Of a DNA stretch of 44,488 bases, positions 8,158-16,892 are shown in pieces (the first letter of the stretch is position 1; the number at the start of each line of letters is the position of its first letter). Source of the stretch: Moraxellaceae bacterium (lineage in GTDB: Bacteria > Pseudomonadota > Gammaproteobacteria > Pseudomonadales > Moraxellaceae); NCBI GenBank assembly GCA_025363155.1, contig JANYEL010000029.1, forward strand, positions 1-44,488, in the 5' to 3' direction. The notes under the pieces were generated by a model, which worked only from the letters and a program-made list of their open reading frames with translations, was not told the origin of the DNA and did not search any database. Made by a program: the position numbers and the translations under genes.

Positions 8158-9131
8158 ATCATTCCAATCCGCAGCGCGGCGTCGCCTTATTAACGATTCT
8201 ATTGATGGTCGTCACAGCGACGATTTTGGCCGTTGGTTTACTGACACGACAAGATCGAATGATGCGTGAAACCAGTATGTTATTACGCCAAGATCAGTCC
8301 TTGCAGTACGCGTTAGCTGGTGAAAATCTATATGGGACGTTACTCATAGCTTCTGCAAAAGAAAACGCAAATGTGGATAGTGCAAAAAGCCTTTGGGCAA
8401 AACCGATTCCGCCATATCCAGTTGAAGATGGCGCTGTGATGGGTAAGCTGATTGATCAGTCTGGTAAATTTAATCTCAATAATTTGTATCATGATGGTCA
8501 AGCAGATCAGCCTGCAGTTGCGTATTTCAAGCGGTTATTAACACAGGTTGGATTGCCGACAGCGCTTGCGAGTGCGGTGTTGGATTGGCAGGATCCTGAT
8601 GACAATCCTGCGGATGCCGATGGTGCAGAGAGTAGTTTTTATCTCGGTCAGCAACCTGCTTATCAAGCTGCCAATCGTCCGTTTGGGCAAGTGGATGAGT
8701 TGAAGAAAGTGCGTGGTTTTGATACTAAGAGTTACCAGCTCCTTGCGCCTTATGTGACAGCGTTACCGCTGCCGTCATTGATCAATATCAATACTGCGCC
8801 GATGCCTGTCATAGCTGCGCTGGATGAAAATATTACTCCTGCATCAGTTAATGCATGGATTACAGCGCGAAAAGCTAATCCAGATCCTATTACGCAAGTA
8901 TCTCAAATGTGGCTAGATCCTGCGTTTTCCAAAGTTCCTGATGATAAGAAGAATGCTTTAACTGCATTATTGGATGTGAAAAGTAGTTATTTCCAAGCGC
9001 AGATTGATGTGAATTTGAGCGGGCGTGATCGGTTTCTGACCAGTGATATTTATCGTGTGGGACAGAAGGTTTATGTGTGGCGGAGGAGTTTGGCTCCAAT
9101 TCCTGTTGCTGTGCCTGTGGCGGCGTCTTAA
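8154..9131 (+). CDS. gspK: Type II secretion minor pseudopilin GspK
   Basis: 325-residue largest minor pseudopilin, which caps the pseudopilus tip. The leader MNHSNPQRG is followed by V10-ALLTILLMVVTATILAVGLL. As in GspK generally, the Glu at position 5 is absent (Thr here). It has the GspK hallmarks of a large inserted helical domain (FKRLLTQVGLPTALASAVLDWQDPDDNPADADGAE, in two parts around 123-157) and LININTAPMPVIAAL (about 209-223). It closes the gspHIJK unit; gspL and gspM do not follow. Confidence 0.93.
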   Translation: MNHSNPQRGVALLTILLMVVTATILAVGLLTRQDRMMRETSMLLRQDQSLQYALAGENLYGTLLIASAKENANVDSAKSLWAKPIPPYPVEDGAVMGKLIDQSGKFNLNNLYHDGQADQPAVAYFKRLLTQVGLPTALASAVLDWQDPDDNPADADGAESSFYLGQQPAYQAANRPFGQVDELKKVRGFDTKSYQLLAPYVTALPLPSLININTAPMPVIAALDENITPASVNAWITARKANPDPITQVSQMWLDPAFSKVPDDKKNALTALLDVKSSYFQAQIDVNLSGRDRFLTSDIYRVGQKVYVWRRSLAPIPVAVPVAAS

Positions 9132-9155
9132 TTAATATCACAAACTGAAAAGTGG

Positions 9156-9238
9156 TGTAGGGGAGAACTTTGTTCGCCTGTATCCGTTCGCTTTGTAAAT
9201 ATGGTGTAAATAAAGGTCGAACAGAGTTCGACCCTACA
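9156..9238. repeat. Palindromic intergenic repeat (TGTAGGG...CCCTACA)
   Basis: Left arm 9156-9179 (TGTAGGGGAGAACTTTGTTC then GCCT) and right arm 9215-9238 (GGTCGAACAGAGTTCGACCC then TACA) match at 19 of 24 positions in inverted orientation. They are separated by 35 bases. The arm type resembles the TAGGGGC element at 21169-21231. It lies between gspK and the Hint gene and covers the first in-frame start codon (TTG, 9170) of the latter. Confidence 0.65.
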
Positions 9239-9268
9239 TCGTTAAATCAAGAAATAGAGATCAAGGAT

Positions 9269-10132
9269 ATGATTCAAGAAGAAAACCAATCAGGATTTGT
9301 AGCGGGTACTTTGGTTCATACGGATAAAGGATTAGTGCCGATTGAACAGATTAAAGTCGGTGACATGGTTTTATCTAAATCAGAAAGTGGCGAGGGTGAG
9401 CAAGTTTATAAGCCAATTTTGAATTCGTTTAAGTCACCAGACAAGCATGTTATTTATAGGATTACTTTTCTATCTGAAAAGATACTACTTAATTCCGAAG
9501 ATGAATATAGTAATGAAAATGGTGATGAAATCCATTTGTTTTGTAGTAAGACGCACCCATTTTGGGTAGAAAATAGGGGATGGGTTCCTGCAAACCAACT
9601 TCAGTTAAGCGAATTTATTATCGATAAAGATGGTTTCCGTGGGCAATTGATTGATATTGCTGTGGAGCTATATGCATTGCCAGATCATCCTACTATTGCT
9701 TATGCAGTACGATACGAAGGTTGGCGAAATAGTCATTTAATTTCAGATATGTTAATTGATTTTAGTCATGGAAAACCTATATTACTTGGTGGTGGTGGCT
9801 CGCATTTTAGAAATGGCATATTAGGTAATCCTGATACATTAACAAACAACAACTATTGGTATTTGGATGCAGATATTCAATGGTTGAAAGATGATGATCA
9901 AGATCCTTTCCAGCTAGGTATTATAGATGCATTTAATAAAATATATTTTAACTCAGTTATTTGGAATGATGATAATGGTCAACCTATAAATCAGGATTCC
10001 GAGTTGTTTGGAAATGATGGTCGAAAAAAATATATTGATATAGTTTATAACATCGAAGTTGAAGACAATCATACCTATTATGTAGGTAAAGCTGGTATCT
10101 GGATACATGACGCATCAGCAAACATTTCCTAA
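9269..10132 (+). CDS. Orphan Hint (Hedgehog/intein) domain protein with altered catalytic residues
   Basis: A Hint-fold protein like the pre-toxin Hint modules of polymorphic toxins. Block A is GFVAGTLVHTDKGLVPIEQI followed by KVGDMVL (starting at residue 9). Block B has H96 (SKTHPFWV, then RGWVPANQL), and the C-terminal block is YNIEVEDNHTYYVGKAGIWI followed by HD. The nucleophilic Cys expected before FVAGT is Gly (G9), and the terminal His-Asn is His-Asp, so self-cleavage is doubtful. About 130 residues of unknown type are inserted between blocks B and F. Neither a secretion domain precedes nor a toxin follows it. The frame is open to a TTG at 9170 in the repeat; the ATG at 9269 (287 residues) is preferred, though AAGGA is very close. 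DNA is visibly more A/T-rich than its neighbours. It may be a toxin remnant. Confidence 0.75.
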   Translation: MIQEENQSGFVAGTLVHTDKGLVPIEQIKVGDMVLSKSESGEGEQVYKPILNSFKSPDKHVIYRITFLSEKILLNSEDEYSNENGDEIHLFCSKTHPFWVENRGWVPANQLQLSEFIIDKDGFRGQLIDIAVELYALPDHPTIAYAVRYEGWRNSHLISDMLIDFSHGKPILLGGGGSHFRNGILGNPDTLTNNNYWYLDADIQWLKDDDQDPFQLGIIDAFNKIYFNSVIWNDDNGQPINQDSELFGNDGRKKYIDIVYNIEVEDNHTYYVGKAGIWIHDASANIS

Positions 10133-10133
10133 G

Positions 10134-10162
10134 TTTCACCGACAGCCAGAACAACGTATAAT
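10134..10162 (+). promoter_or_regulatory. Probable promoter of the queD-like/hrpA unit
   Basis: A perfect TATAAT at 10157-10162 with a weak -35 (TTTCAC, 10134-10139) at 17 bases. It lies 36 bases before the queD-like ATG and after the stop of the Hint gene, and would transcribe the queD-like gene and hrpA together. Confidence 0.45.
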
Positions 10163-10198
10163 CTCATTTATTCCAATGCTCCTTCAAAGCCGAAAATT

Positions 10199-10801
10199 AT
10201 GCTGATCCGCAAGCTCTTTAAGTTTGAAAATGCCCATATCGTGCGTAATTGTACGAGTGATCGTTGTCGCCGTTCGATTCATGGACACAGCTATAAAGTT
10301 GAGTTAATCCTAGAAGCAAATCGGCTGGATCATGGGCAGATGGTCTATGATTTTGGCTTGTTGAAAGGACAAATTCGTGATTTGATTGATAGTTTCGATC
10401 ATGCAATTTGTTTTTGGAATCAGGATGATGCAGGTTATATTGACGCTTGCAAACAATATAGCGCTCGTTGGATTTCTTTGCCTGTTTCGCCGTCAGCTGA
10501 ACAGTTTTCGCGGTTCTTTTTCTTTTTAGCCGATACGATTTTGCGTCAAACCATTACCCAAAATGGTGAAGGTGATGTGATTGTCCATTCGGTCATCGTG
10601 CATGAAACTGAAACAGGTTATGCGCAATGCTTCCGTGCTGATGTCGAGAATGAGCAAATGGGCGTATTAAAACTTGAAGATTTTGTGTTCTCCGAACAAG
10701 TTCAAATCGAATGGACTGATCCACAGATGTTTGAAAAAATGAAAAATGGCGTGGGTTTTACCAATCCTCACGTCGAACATAGTGTAAGAGTGGATGTTTA
10801 A
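10199..10801 (+). CDS. 6-carboxytetrahydropterin synthase family protein (QueD-like)
   Basis: Member of the 6-pyruvoyl-tetrahydropterin synthase fold. QueD makes 6-carboxytetrahydropterin from dihydroneopterin triphosphate on the way to queuosine. The zinc ligands H13 (FENAH), H28 and H30 (IHGHSY) are present, as are the catalytic-type DHAICF and a C-terminal VIVHETETGYAQC. It is longer (200 residues) than E. coli QueD (about 120), and the Cys before HGH is spaced by four residues (C23-RRSI-H28) instead of three, so the substrate could differ. No other queuosine gene is nearby. The start lacks a strong ribosome-binding site. Its stop overlaps the hrpA start by one base (TAATG). Confidence 0.82.
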   Translation: MLIRKLFKFENAHIVRNCTSDRCRRSIHGHSYKVELILEANRLDHGQMVYDFGLLKGQIRDLIDSFDHAICFWNQDDAGYIDACKQYSARWISLPVSPSAEQFSRFFFFLADTILRQTITQNGEGDVIVHSVIVHETETGYAQCFRADVENEQMGVLKLEDFVFSEQVQIEWTDPQMFEKMKNGVGFTNPHVEHSVRVDV

Positions 10802-13800
10802 TGTCAGAAGAAACAACAACGCAAGCTATTGATTTACCATCTCAAACTGAAAATGTGACACCCAGCATTCCACTAGAACTCAAAAATCTACCAATGGCAC
10901 GCGACCGTCATCGTCTGTCAATGCTTGCGCGTGGAAAAGGTAAAGATGGAAAGCCGCAAGATAAAGAACGTCATTCACAATTATTAGAAAAATCCACGGC
11001 TGAAGTCGCTGCGCGTTACGCACGTTTGCCCAAGATTTCATTAAATACTGAATTACCAGTCAGCCAATCCGCCGACATCCTCATCCAAGCGATAGAAAAG
11101 AATCAGGTCATTATCATTGCTGGTGAAACAGGTTCGGGAAAAACTACGCAATTACCGAAATTGGCTTTGCTTGCTGGACGTGGTTTGACGGGTTTGATTG
11201 GGCATACGCAGCCGCGTCGTCTGGCTGCACGCAGCGTGTCGCAGCGAATTGCCGAAGAGTTGGGCGAACCACTTGGTAAGTCCGTCGGCTTTAAAGTTCG
11301 TTTCAATGAAACAGGTGATAACGACGCGTTTATTCGCTTGATGACTGATGGGATTTTGCTGGCTGAATTGGCACATGATCGTTTTCTGACGAAATACGAT
11401 ACGTTAATCATTGATGAGGCGCATGAACGCAGCTTAAATATTGATTTTATCTTGGGTTATGTACGGCAGATATTGCCGAAACGTCCTGATTTAAAAGTCA
11501 TTATTACTTCAGCAACGCTGGATGTGAATCGTTTTAGTCGTTACTTTAATAATGCGCCTGTGTTTACAGTTGAAGGGCGAAGTTATCCTGTTGAAGTGCG
11601 TTATCGTCCAATTTCAGATTTACCTGTCGGCGGTAGTGACGATGATGAGTTTGATAACTTTGAGGAAAACTTACCGCGTGCTGTCGTTGCTGCGGTTGAA
11701 GAGTGTTATCAAGACGCGACCAATAAAGGAAATTCGCAAAAAGCCGATATTCTGATCTTTGCCAGCACCGAAGCTGAAATTCGTGAGCTGCAAGAAGCGT
11801 TAAATCGTTATGGGCCGAAGCATACTGAGGTTTTGCCGCTTTATGCACGTTTGGCATTGGCTGAGCAGCAACGGATTTTTAGTCCATCGGGCAAAGGTCG
11901 GCGGATTATCATCGCCACCAACGTCGCGGAAACTGCGCTGACTGTTCCTAATATTCATTATGTGATTGATTCTGGTTTTGCGCGGATTTCGCGTTATTCC
12001 TATCGTTCGCGTGTGCAACGTTTACCCATTGAGGCGATTAGCCAAGCAGCTGCAAATCAGCGCAAAGGGCGTTGTGGACGGATTGCGGCGGGTGTTTGTA
12101 TCCGACTGTATAGTGAACAAGATTTTTCGGGTCGTCCTGAGTTTACTGAGCCTGAAATTCGTCGTACCAATTTGGCTTCTGTTTTGCTGCAAATGGCAAA
12201 TCTTGGTCTCGGCACTTTTGATGAGTTTGAGTTTATCGAGCCGCCAGATTATCGCTTGGTGAATGACGGCACGAAGCTACTGGTTGAACTCGGCGCATTG
12301 GTTGAAGGCGAGAAGGCACTGACGCCCATCGGTCAGCAAATGGCAAAAATGCCGATTGATCCGCGTTTATCACGCATGATTTTGGCAGGTTCGCATTTTG
12401 GAGTGTTACATGACACGCTCATTATTGTCAGTGCGCTGTCGGTACAAGACCCACGCGAACGTCCTGCGGATAAACAAACGCAAGCAGATCAAAAACATGC
12501 GTTATTTAAAGAAAAAGACTCAGATTTCTTGTTTTATACCAAACTGTGGAGGGTTTTAGCTGAACAAAAAGGCGAGATGACCGAGAACCAAAGACGGAAT
12601 TTTGCCAAACAGCACTATTTGAGTTGGTTACGCATTCGTGAGTGGAAGCAAACCCATAAGCAATTATTAGAATTGGCAGAACAGCTCAAACTTTCATTTA
12701 ATGAAACGAAGATTTTCGATGAGAAAATTAATAAATACGTTACAAGTAACGCTAAGCAAGCTGTTGTCATTCCTGACCCAGACGGCTATGTGCGTCCCGC
12801 TAATTATGAAAATTTGCATCGCGCTTTATTGACAGGATTATTGTCTTTTGTGGCGCAAAAGACTGATCAGAAAAATGAATACATGGCAGTTCGCCAGCAG
12901 AAAACGCGTATTTTTCCTTCAAGTACCTTGAACCGAGCCTATGCCGCTTGGGTGATGTCGTTTGAAATTGTGGAAACCAGTCAAGTTTTTATGCGTCAGC
13001 TTGCCAAGATTGAGCCAGAGTGGATCATTTCAGCGGCACGTGGATTGCTGAAATATCACTACTTTGAGCCACATTGGGCGAAGAAACCTGGATTGGTGAA
13101 TGCTTATGCTCAAATTTCATTATTTGGCTTAATTATCCAAGCACGTCAATTGGTGAATTATGAAAAAATTAACCAACTTGAGTCGCATGAAATTTTCCTT
13201 CGTGATGGTTTAGTCACCGCAGAATTGGGTGTGACACCGCCATTTTTAAAGCACAACGTACAAATGCTTGAAGATGTGCAGCGTGTCGAAGATAAGCTAC
13301 GTCGCCGTGATTTGTTGGTCGATGAAGAGACGTTGTATACGTTCTACCAGACGCGTGTGCCTGAAGAGATTGCCAGTCGGCGTGCGTTTGAGGATTGGCG
13401 CGGTGAAGTTGAGAAGACCAAGCCTAAGTTTTTATATCTGACGGAAGCCGATATTCTAGCGGATTCTGTACCAGACACCGATGCGTTTCCAGAGCGATTC
13501 CAAGTCGGTAAACTGACATTGCCGACGCGTTATGTATTTAATCCTGCAGGAGATGATGATGGCGCGATTCTGACGATTCCTGTGCAAGCCCTACCACAGC
13601 TTGATGCCAATGCATTGTCATGGGGTATTCAAGGCTGGCGCTTTGATTTGGTGGAGGCTTTGCTTAAATCATTGCCAAAAGAACAGCGACGTAAATTAGT
13701 ACCGATTCCTGATACCGCTGATCGTATTTATGATGATCTCAATATTCAATCAGGTTCAAGCATTGCCAGTGAAATCGTTCGTGTATTAAATATGCATGAT

Positions 13801-14814
13801 ATTCGTCCTGATAGCTTTGATTTTACAACGATTCCCTTATTTTTGCGTCCACTCATTGAGGTGATGAATGAGCGTAAGCAAGTGATTGCCAAGGGTCGTG
13901 ATGTGGCTGAGTTATTGGCGAAATGCAAAGGACAGACGACGACACCACTTGCGGGGACACAGCCTGAAAAATCAGGCGCGATGACGACTTTCCCTGAGCG
14001 TTTTAACTTTGAAAGTTCGCGTATGATTTCGGGGTTGCAGGTCAGCCAATATCAAGCGCTGGTTCCTGCAAAATCGAACACCCATGATCAGACTATTTCT
14101 ATTCAAATTTTTACAGATGAAAAAACGGCTCGTGAGTCGCATCGACAAGGTGTTTTGCATTTATTATCGTTACAGGTAACGGAGTTAGCCAAGCAATTAA
14201 AGAAACAATTGCCGAAAGCATTGATTCTGACCTTTGCGCCACTCGGGAATCAGGTCGCGTTAGAAAACTTACTGATTCGTGCAACTTTAGATGCCACTTT
14301 TCAATCATTACCAATGAACAGTGCTGAGTTTGAAGCCGTGCTTGCCAAAGACAAGCCAAAGTTTCTCGCGACTGGGCAACAGGTGTTGAAAGAGTTGACC
14401 GAGATTTTTGTGTCTTGGCAAGCGATACGACGTCAGTTATTGAGCTTGGATCAAAATGTCTTTGGGCGGAATATTGAGGATGTGGAAGATCAGTTGGATG
14501 CGTTGCATTTGAACGATTTTGTCTATCGGATTGATACTGAACATTGGCGACAATATCCGCGCTATTTAAAAGCATTAGAGCTTCGTTTAGAGCGTTTGCC
14601 AAACAGCTTAAGTAAGGATAACGATAGCGTAAAAGTTTTACAGCCGTTTATGCAGCGCTTGAAAGGTCGTGACAGCGAGGCAGTATTAGCCGAGTTTCGT
14701 TGGTTGTTGGAAGAGTTACGGATATCACTTTTTGCGCAACCGATGAAAACACGGGCGCCTGTTTCACCAACAAGGCTGGACAAACTCTGGCAAGCGGTGG
14801 AAACTAGAGGCTAA
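10801..14814 (+). CDS. hrpA: ATP-dependent RNA helicase HrpA
   Basis: DEAH-box RNA helicase; in E. coli HrpA acts on RNA processing and stalled ribosomes. The 1337-residue length is typical. Motif I is GETGSGKT (108-115), motif II DEAH (205-208) and motif III SAT (237-239); motif VI is QRKGRCGR (about 420-427). Then come the HA2/winged-helix region, an OB-like region and the long C-terminal DUF3418 region (about 700-1330) that marks HrpA. A basic N-terminus (30-60) precedes the helicase core. Translation is probably coupled to the queD-like gene through TAATG. I see no clear terminator behind it. Confidence 0.96.
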   Translation: MSEETTTQAIDLPSQTENVTPSIPLELKNLPMARDRHRLSMLARGKGKDGKPQDKERHSQLLEKSTAEVAARYARLPKISLNTELPVSQSADILIQAIEKNQVIIIAGETGSGKTTQLPKLALLAGRGLTGLIGHTQPRRLAARSVSQRIAEELGEPLGKSVGFKVRFNETGDNDAFIRLMTDGILLAELAHDRFLTKYDTLIIDEAHERSLNIDFILGYVRQILPKRPDLKVIITSATLDVNRFSRYFNNAPVFTVEGRSYPVEVRYRPISDLPVGGSDDDEFDNFEENLPRAVVAAVEECYQDATNKGNSQKADILIFASTEAEIRELQEALNRYGPKHTEVLPLYARLALAEQQRIFSPSGKGRRIIIATNVAETALTVPNIHYVIDSGFARISRYSYRSRVQRLPIEAISQAAANQRKGRCGRIAAGVCIRLYSEQDFSGRPEFTEPEIRRTNLASVLLQMANLGLGTFDEFEFIEPPDYRLVNDGTKLLVELGALVEGEKALTPIGQQMAKMPIDPRLSRMILAGSHFGVLHDTLIIVSALSVQDPRERPADKQTQADQKHALFKEKDSDFLFYTKLWRVLAEQKGEMTENQRRNFAKQHYLSWLRIREWKQTHKQLLELAEQLKLSFNETKIFDEKINKYVTSNAKQAVVIPDPDGYVRPANYENLHRALLTGLLSFVAQKTDQKNEYMAVRQQKTRIFPSSTLNRAYAAWVMSFEIVETSQVFMRQLAKIEPEWIISAARGLLKYHYFEPHWAKKPGLVNAYAQISLFGLIIQARQLVNYEKINQLESHEIFLRDGLVTAELGVTPPFLKHNVQMLEDVQRVEDKLRRRDLLVDEETLYTFYQTRVPEEIASRRAFEDWRGEVEKTKPKFLYLTEADILADSVPDTDAFPERFQVGKLTLPTRYVFNPAGDDDGAILTIPVQALPQLDANALSWGIQGWRFDLVEALLKSLPKEQRRKLVPIPDTADRIYDDLNIQSGSSIASEIVRVLNMHDIRPDSFDFTTIPLFLRPLIEVMNERKQVIAKGRDVAELLAKCKGQTTTPLAGTQPEKSGAMTTFPERFNFESSRMISGLQVSQYQALVPAKSNTHDQTISIQIFTDEKTARESHRQGVLHLLSLQVTELAKQLKKQLPKALILTFAPLGNQVALENLLIRATLDATFQSLPMNSAEFEAVLAKDKPKFLATGQQVLKELTEIFVSWQAIRRQLLSLDQNVFGRNIEDVEDQLDALHLNDFVYRIDTEHWRQYPRYLKALELRLERLPNSLSKDNDSVKVLQPFMQRLKGRDSEAVLAEFRWLLEELRISLFAQPMKTRAPVSPTRLDKLWQAVETRG

Positions 14815-14965
14815 TGCGTAGTTGTAACAATTTCTTGCAAAGCGGACATCTTCATTTGATGGTCATCTTTTTAGTTTTGCTGGTTGAGCCTTTATTTTTT
14901 ATTAGTATTTTTAATTTTGCGGTTTGTAAATGAGACGCGCAAATAAATCTTTAACGAGGTCTGAT

Positions 14966-16111
14966 ATGAGTATTCGCATTACAGGTACAGGATTGTACAT
15001 TCCGCCATTTTCTATTAGTAATGAAGAACTTGCGGCAAGTTTAAATACTCATGTTGAGCAATATAATGCAGAACATGCTGCAGAGATTGAGGCTGGAACT
15101 GTAGCCGCTAAGCAAGGCACCTCTGCGATATTTATTGAGAAAGCATCAGGCGTTAAATCGCGTTATGTGATGAATAAAGAAGGTTTACTCGATCCAAATC
15201 GTCTTGCGCCGATTATTCCTGAGCGTGCTGATGATGAAATCTCGATTCAAGCTGAGATCGCTGTCAGTGCAGCAAATGAAGCGCTTAAAGCGGCAGGCTT
15301 GACGGCGGATGATTTGGATATGGTATTAGTTGCCTGTTCAAATATGCAGCGCCCATATCCTGCGATTGCCATTGAAGTGCAGGGTGCACTTGGGATGACT
15401 CGTGGTTATGGCTTTGATATGAATGTGGCGTGTAGCGCAGCGACTTTTGGGATTGAACAAGCCGCGAATGCGATTAAAGCGGGTTCTGCAAAACGTGTGT
15501 TGATGGTTAATCCTGAAATTACATCAGGCCACAATAATTTTAGTACACGCGATAGCCATTTCATTTTTGGTGATGTCTGTACTGCGGTAATTATTGAGGA
15601 AACTGATACTAAACCTGGTTTTGAAATTTTGAGCACTAAATTATTTACCCAGTTCTCAAGTGTTATCCGCAATAACTTCGGTTTCTTAAATCGTGGCGAT
15701 GAGTCAGGGATTGGTAAATCTGACAAATTATTCCGCCAAGATGGACGTCGTGTCTTCCGCGAAGTTTCACCTGTTGTTGCACAAATGATTACTGATCATA
15801 CTGCTGCGAATGGTTTAGATGTCCATCAAATTAGTCGTTTTTGGTTGCATCAGGCCAATGGCACTATGAATAAGTTTATTCTTAAAATGCTTCTGGGCAA
15901 AGAGTCGGCACAAGAAGCTGCCACTGAAGTCGAACTGAGTGCTGATCTTGCGCCGATTATCTTGGATGAATTTGCCAATACCAGCTCTGCGGGCTCGATT
16001 ATTGCGTTTCATAAGCATTCACAAGATTTGAAAAATGGCGATATTGGAGTCATTTGTTCATTTGGTGCAGGCTACTCAATTGGCTCGGTTATCGTGAAGA
16101 AAGTCGGCTAA
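14966..16111 (+). CDS. Beta-ketoacyl-ACP synthase III family protein (FabH-like, long form)
   Basis: Thiolase-fold condensing enzyme with the KAS III triad C156 (NVACSAATF), H295 (WLHQANG) and N338 ([10 protein letters not shown]). It is 381 residues, longer than the housekeeping FabH (about 320), with an N-terminal insertion (about 25-55, [14 protein letters not shown]). This form resembles Pseudomonas PA3286, which primes fatty acid synthesis with octanoyl-CoA drawn from beta-oxidation; the same role here is inference. The frame is open to 14930, but the ATG at 14966 has ACGAGG in front and matches the family's [14 protein letters not shown] start. It is a single gene followed by a terminator. 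Confidence 0.88.
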   Translation: MSIRITGTGLYIPPFSISNEELAASLNTHVEQYNAEHAAEIEAGTVAAKQGTSAIFIEKASGVKSRYVMNKEGLLDPNRLAPIIPERADDEISIQAEIAVSAANEALKAAGLTADDLDMVLVACSNMQRPYPAIAIEVQGALGMTRGYGFDMNVACSAATFGIEQAANAIKAGSAKRVLMVNPEITSGHNNFSTRDSHFIFGDVCTAVIIEETDTKPGFEILSTKLFTQFSSVIRNNFGFLNRGDESGIGKSDKLFRQDGRRVFREVSPVVAQMITDHTAANGLDVHQISRFWLHQANGTMNKFILKMLLGKESAQEAATEVELSADLAPIILDEFANTSSAGSIIAFHKHSQDLKNGDIGVICSFGAGYSIGSVIVKKVG

Positions 16112-16130
16112 TTCAGTACTAAAAATGCAA

Positions 16131-16177
16131 AAAAAAGTGTCGTTGATTGTTTTATGTTCATCAGCGGCATTTTTTTG
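16131..16177 (+). terminator. Terminator after the FabH-like gene
   Basis: GTGTCGTTGAT (about 16137-16147) pairs with ATCAGCGGCAT (16160-16170), counting G-U pairs, around a 12-base loop. Seven U residues follow. Confidence 0.65.
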
Positions 16178-16213
16178 AACATTATTATTGACTCTAATAT
16201 CTGAAGGTGAGCA

Positions 16214-16816
16214 ATGCGTTGGCTGCAAATTCTAGCATTAGGGGTATTATCTTATTCTGCTTATCAATATTTCAACCATCGCTCAGTCAAACATCCTGAT
16301 GGAATGATCACCGCAGCAAGTGATCCTGATCAAAGTTCAACTTCCGATCCTGACTTCACCTACAAACGCTATTCAATTAAGCCTTTAAAAGATTTTAAGA
16401 TTGTGGCTCGTGTTTTATCGGCTGAACATTATAGCTTAGACGCAGGTGCTGATCTTGTGCCTGTTGATTTGGCATTAGGTTGGGGGCGGATGTCTGAAAC
16501 GGCAGTAATTAACCAGCTCAATATCTCGCAAAGTGGTCGATTTTACCGATATACCTATAATCTTCCTGCACCCATTCCACCGAATGAAATTGTCACGCAC
16601 AGTGCCAACATGCACATGATTCCGTCTAATGACTTGATCGCTAAGCAGTTGAATGATGTACGCGTAGGACAAATCGTGCATTTGTCAGGTAATTTGGTTG
16701 AAGCCAAAGATCTGCAAAAGAATTGGACTTGGTTGAGTTCATTGACACGAGAGGATAGCGGGGGCGGCGCATGTGAGTTAATTTGGGTGAAACAGCTCTA
16801 TGTGACAGACCATTAA
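16214..16816 (+). CDS. Uncharacterised membrane-anchored or secreted protein
   Basis: I do not recognise a named family. The 200 residues begin with a hydrophobic segment (MRWLQILALGVLSYSAYQYF), a likely signal anchor or uncleaved signal, then a polar Ser/Asp-rich linker (about 28-50) and a compact domain. Its conserved-looking features are LALGWGRMSE (90-99), HSANMHMIPSN (about 130-140) and a Cys near the end (GGGACELIWVKQLYV). It is likely exported, with the domain in the periplasm. GAAGGTGAGC before the ATG supports the start. It is a single gene between two unrelated ones, with no functional clue from context. Confidence 0.7.
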   Translation: MRWLQILALGVLSYSAYQYFNHRSVKHPDGMITAASDPDQSSTSDPDFTYKRYSIKPLKDFKIVARVLSAEHYSLDAGADLVPVDLALGWGRMSETAVINQLNISQSGRFYRYTYNLPAPIPPNEIVTHSANMHMIPSNDLIAKQLNDVRVGQIVHLSGNLVEAKDLQKNWTWLSSLTREDSGGGACELIWVKQLYVTDH

Positions 16817-16892
16817 TTCTTATAAAAAAGTATACGAAATTTATACAGTCTTGTAATATTGAGAAGAGGATCTCAAAGACATCAATCATTTC

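Noticed and set aside
9170-9268. TTG start at 9170 for the Hint gene (320 residues)
   Set aside because: The extra codons come from the palindromic repeat and have no family resemblance.
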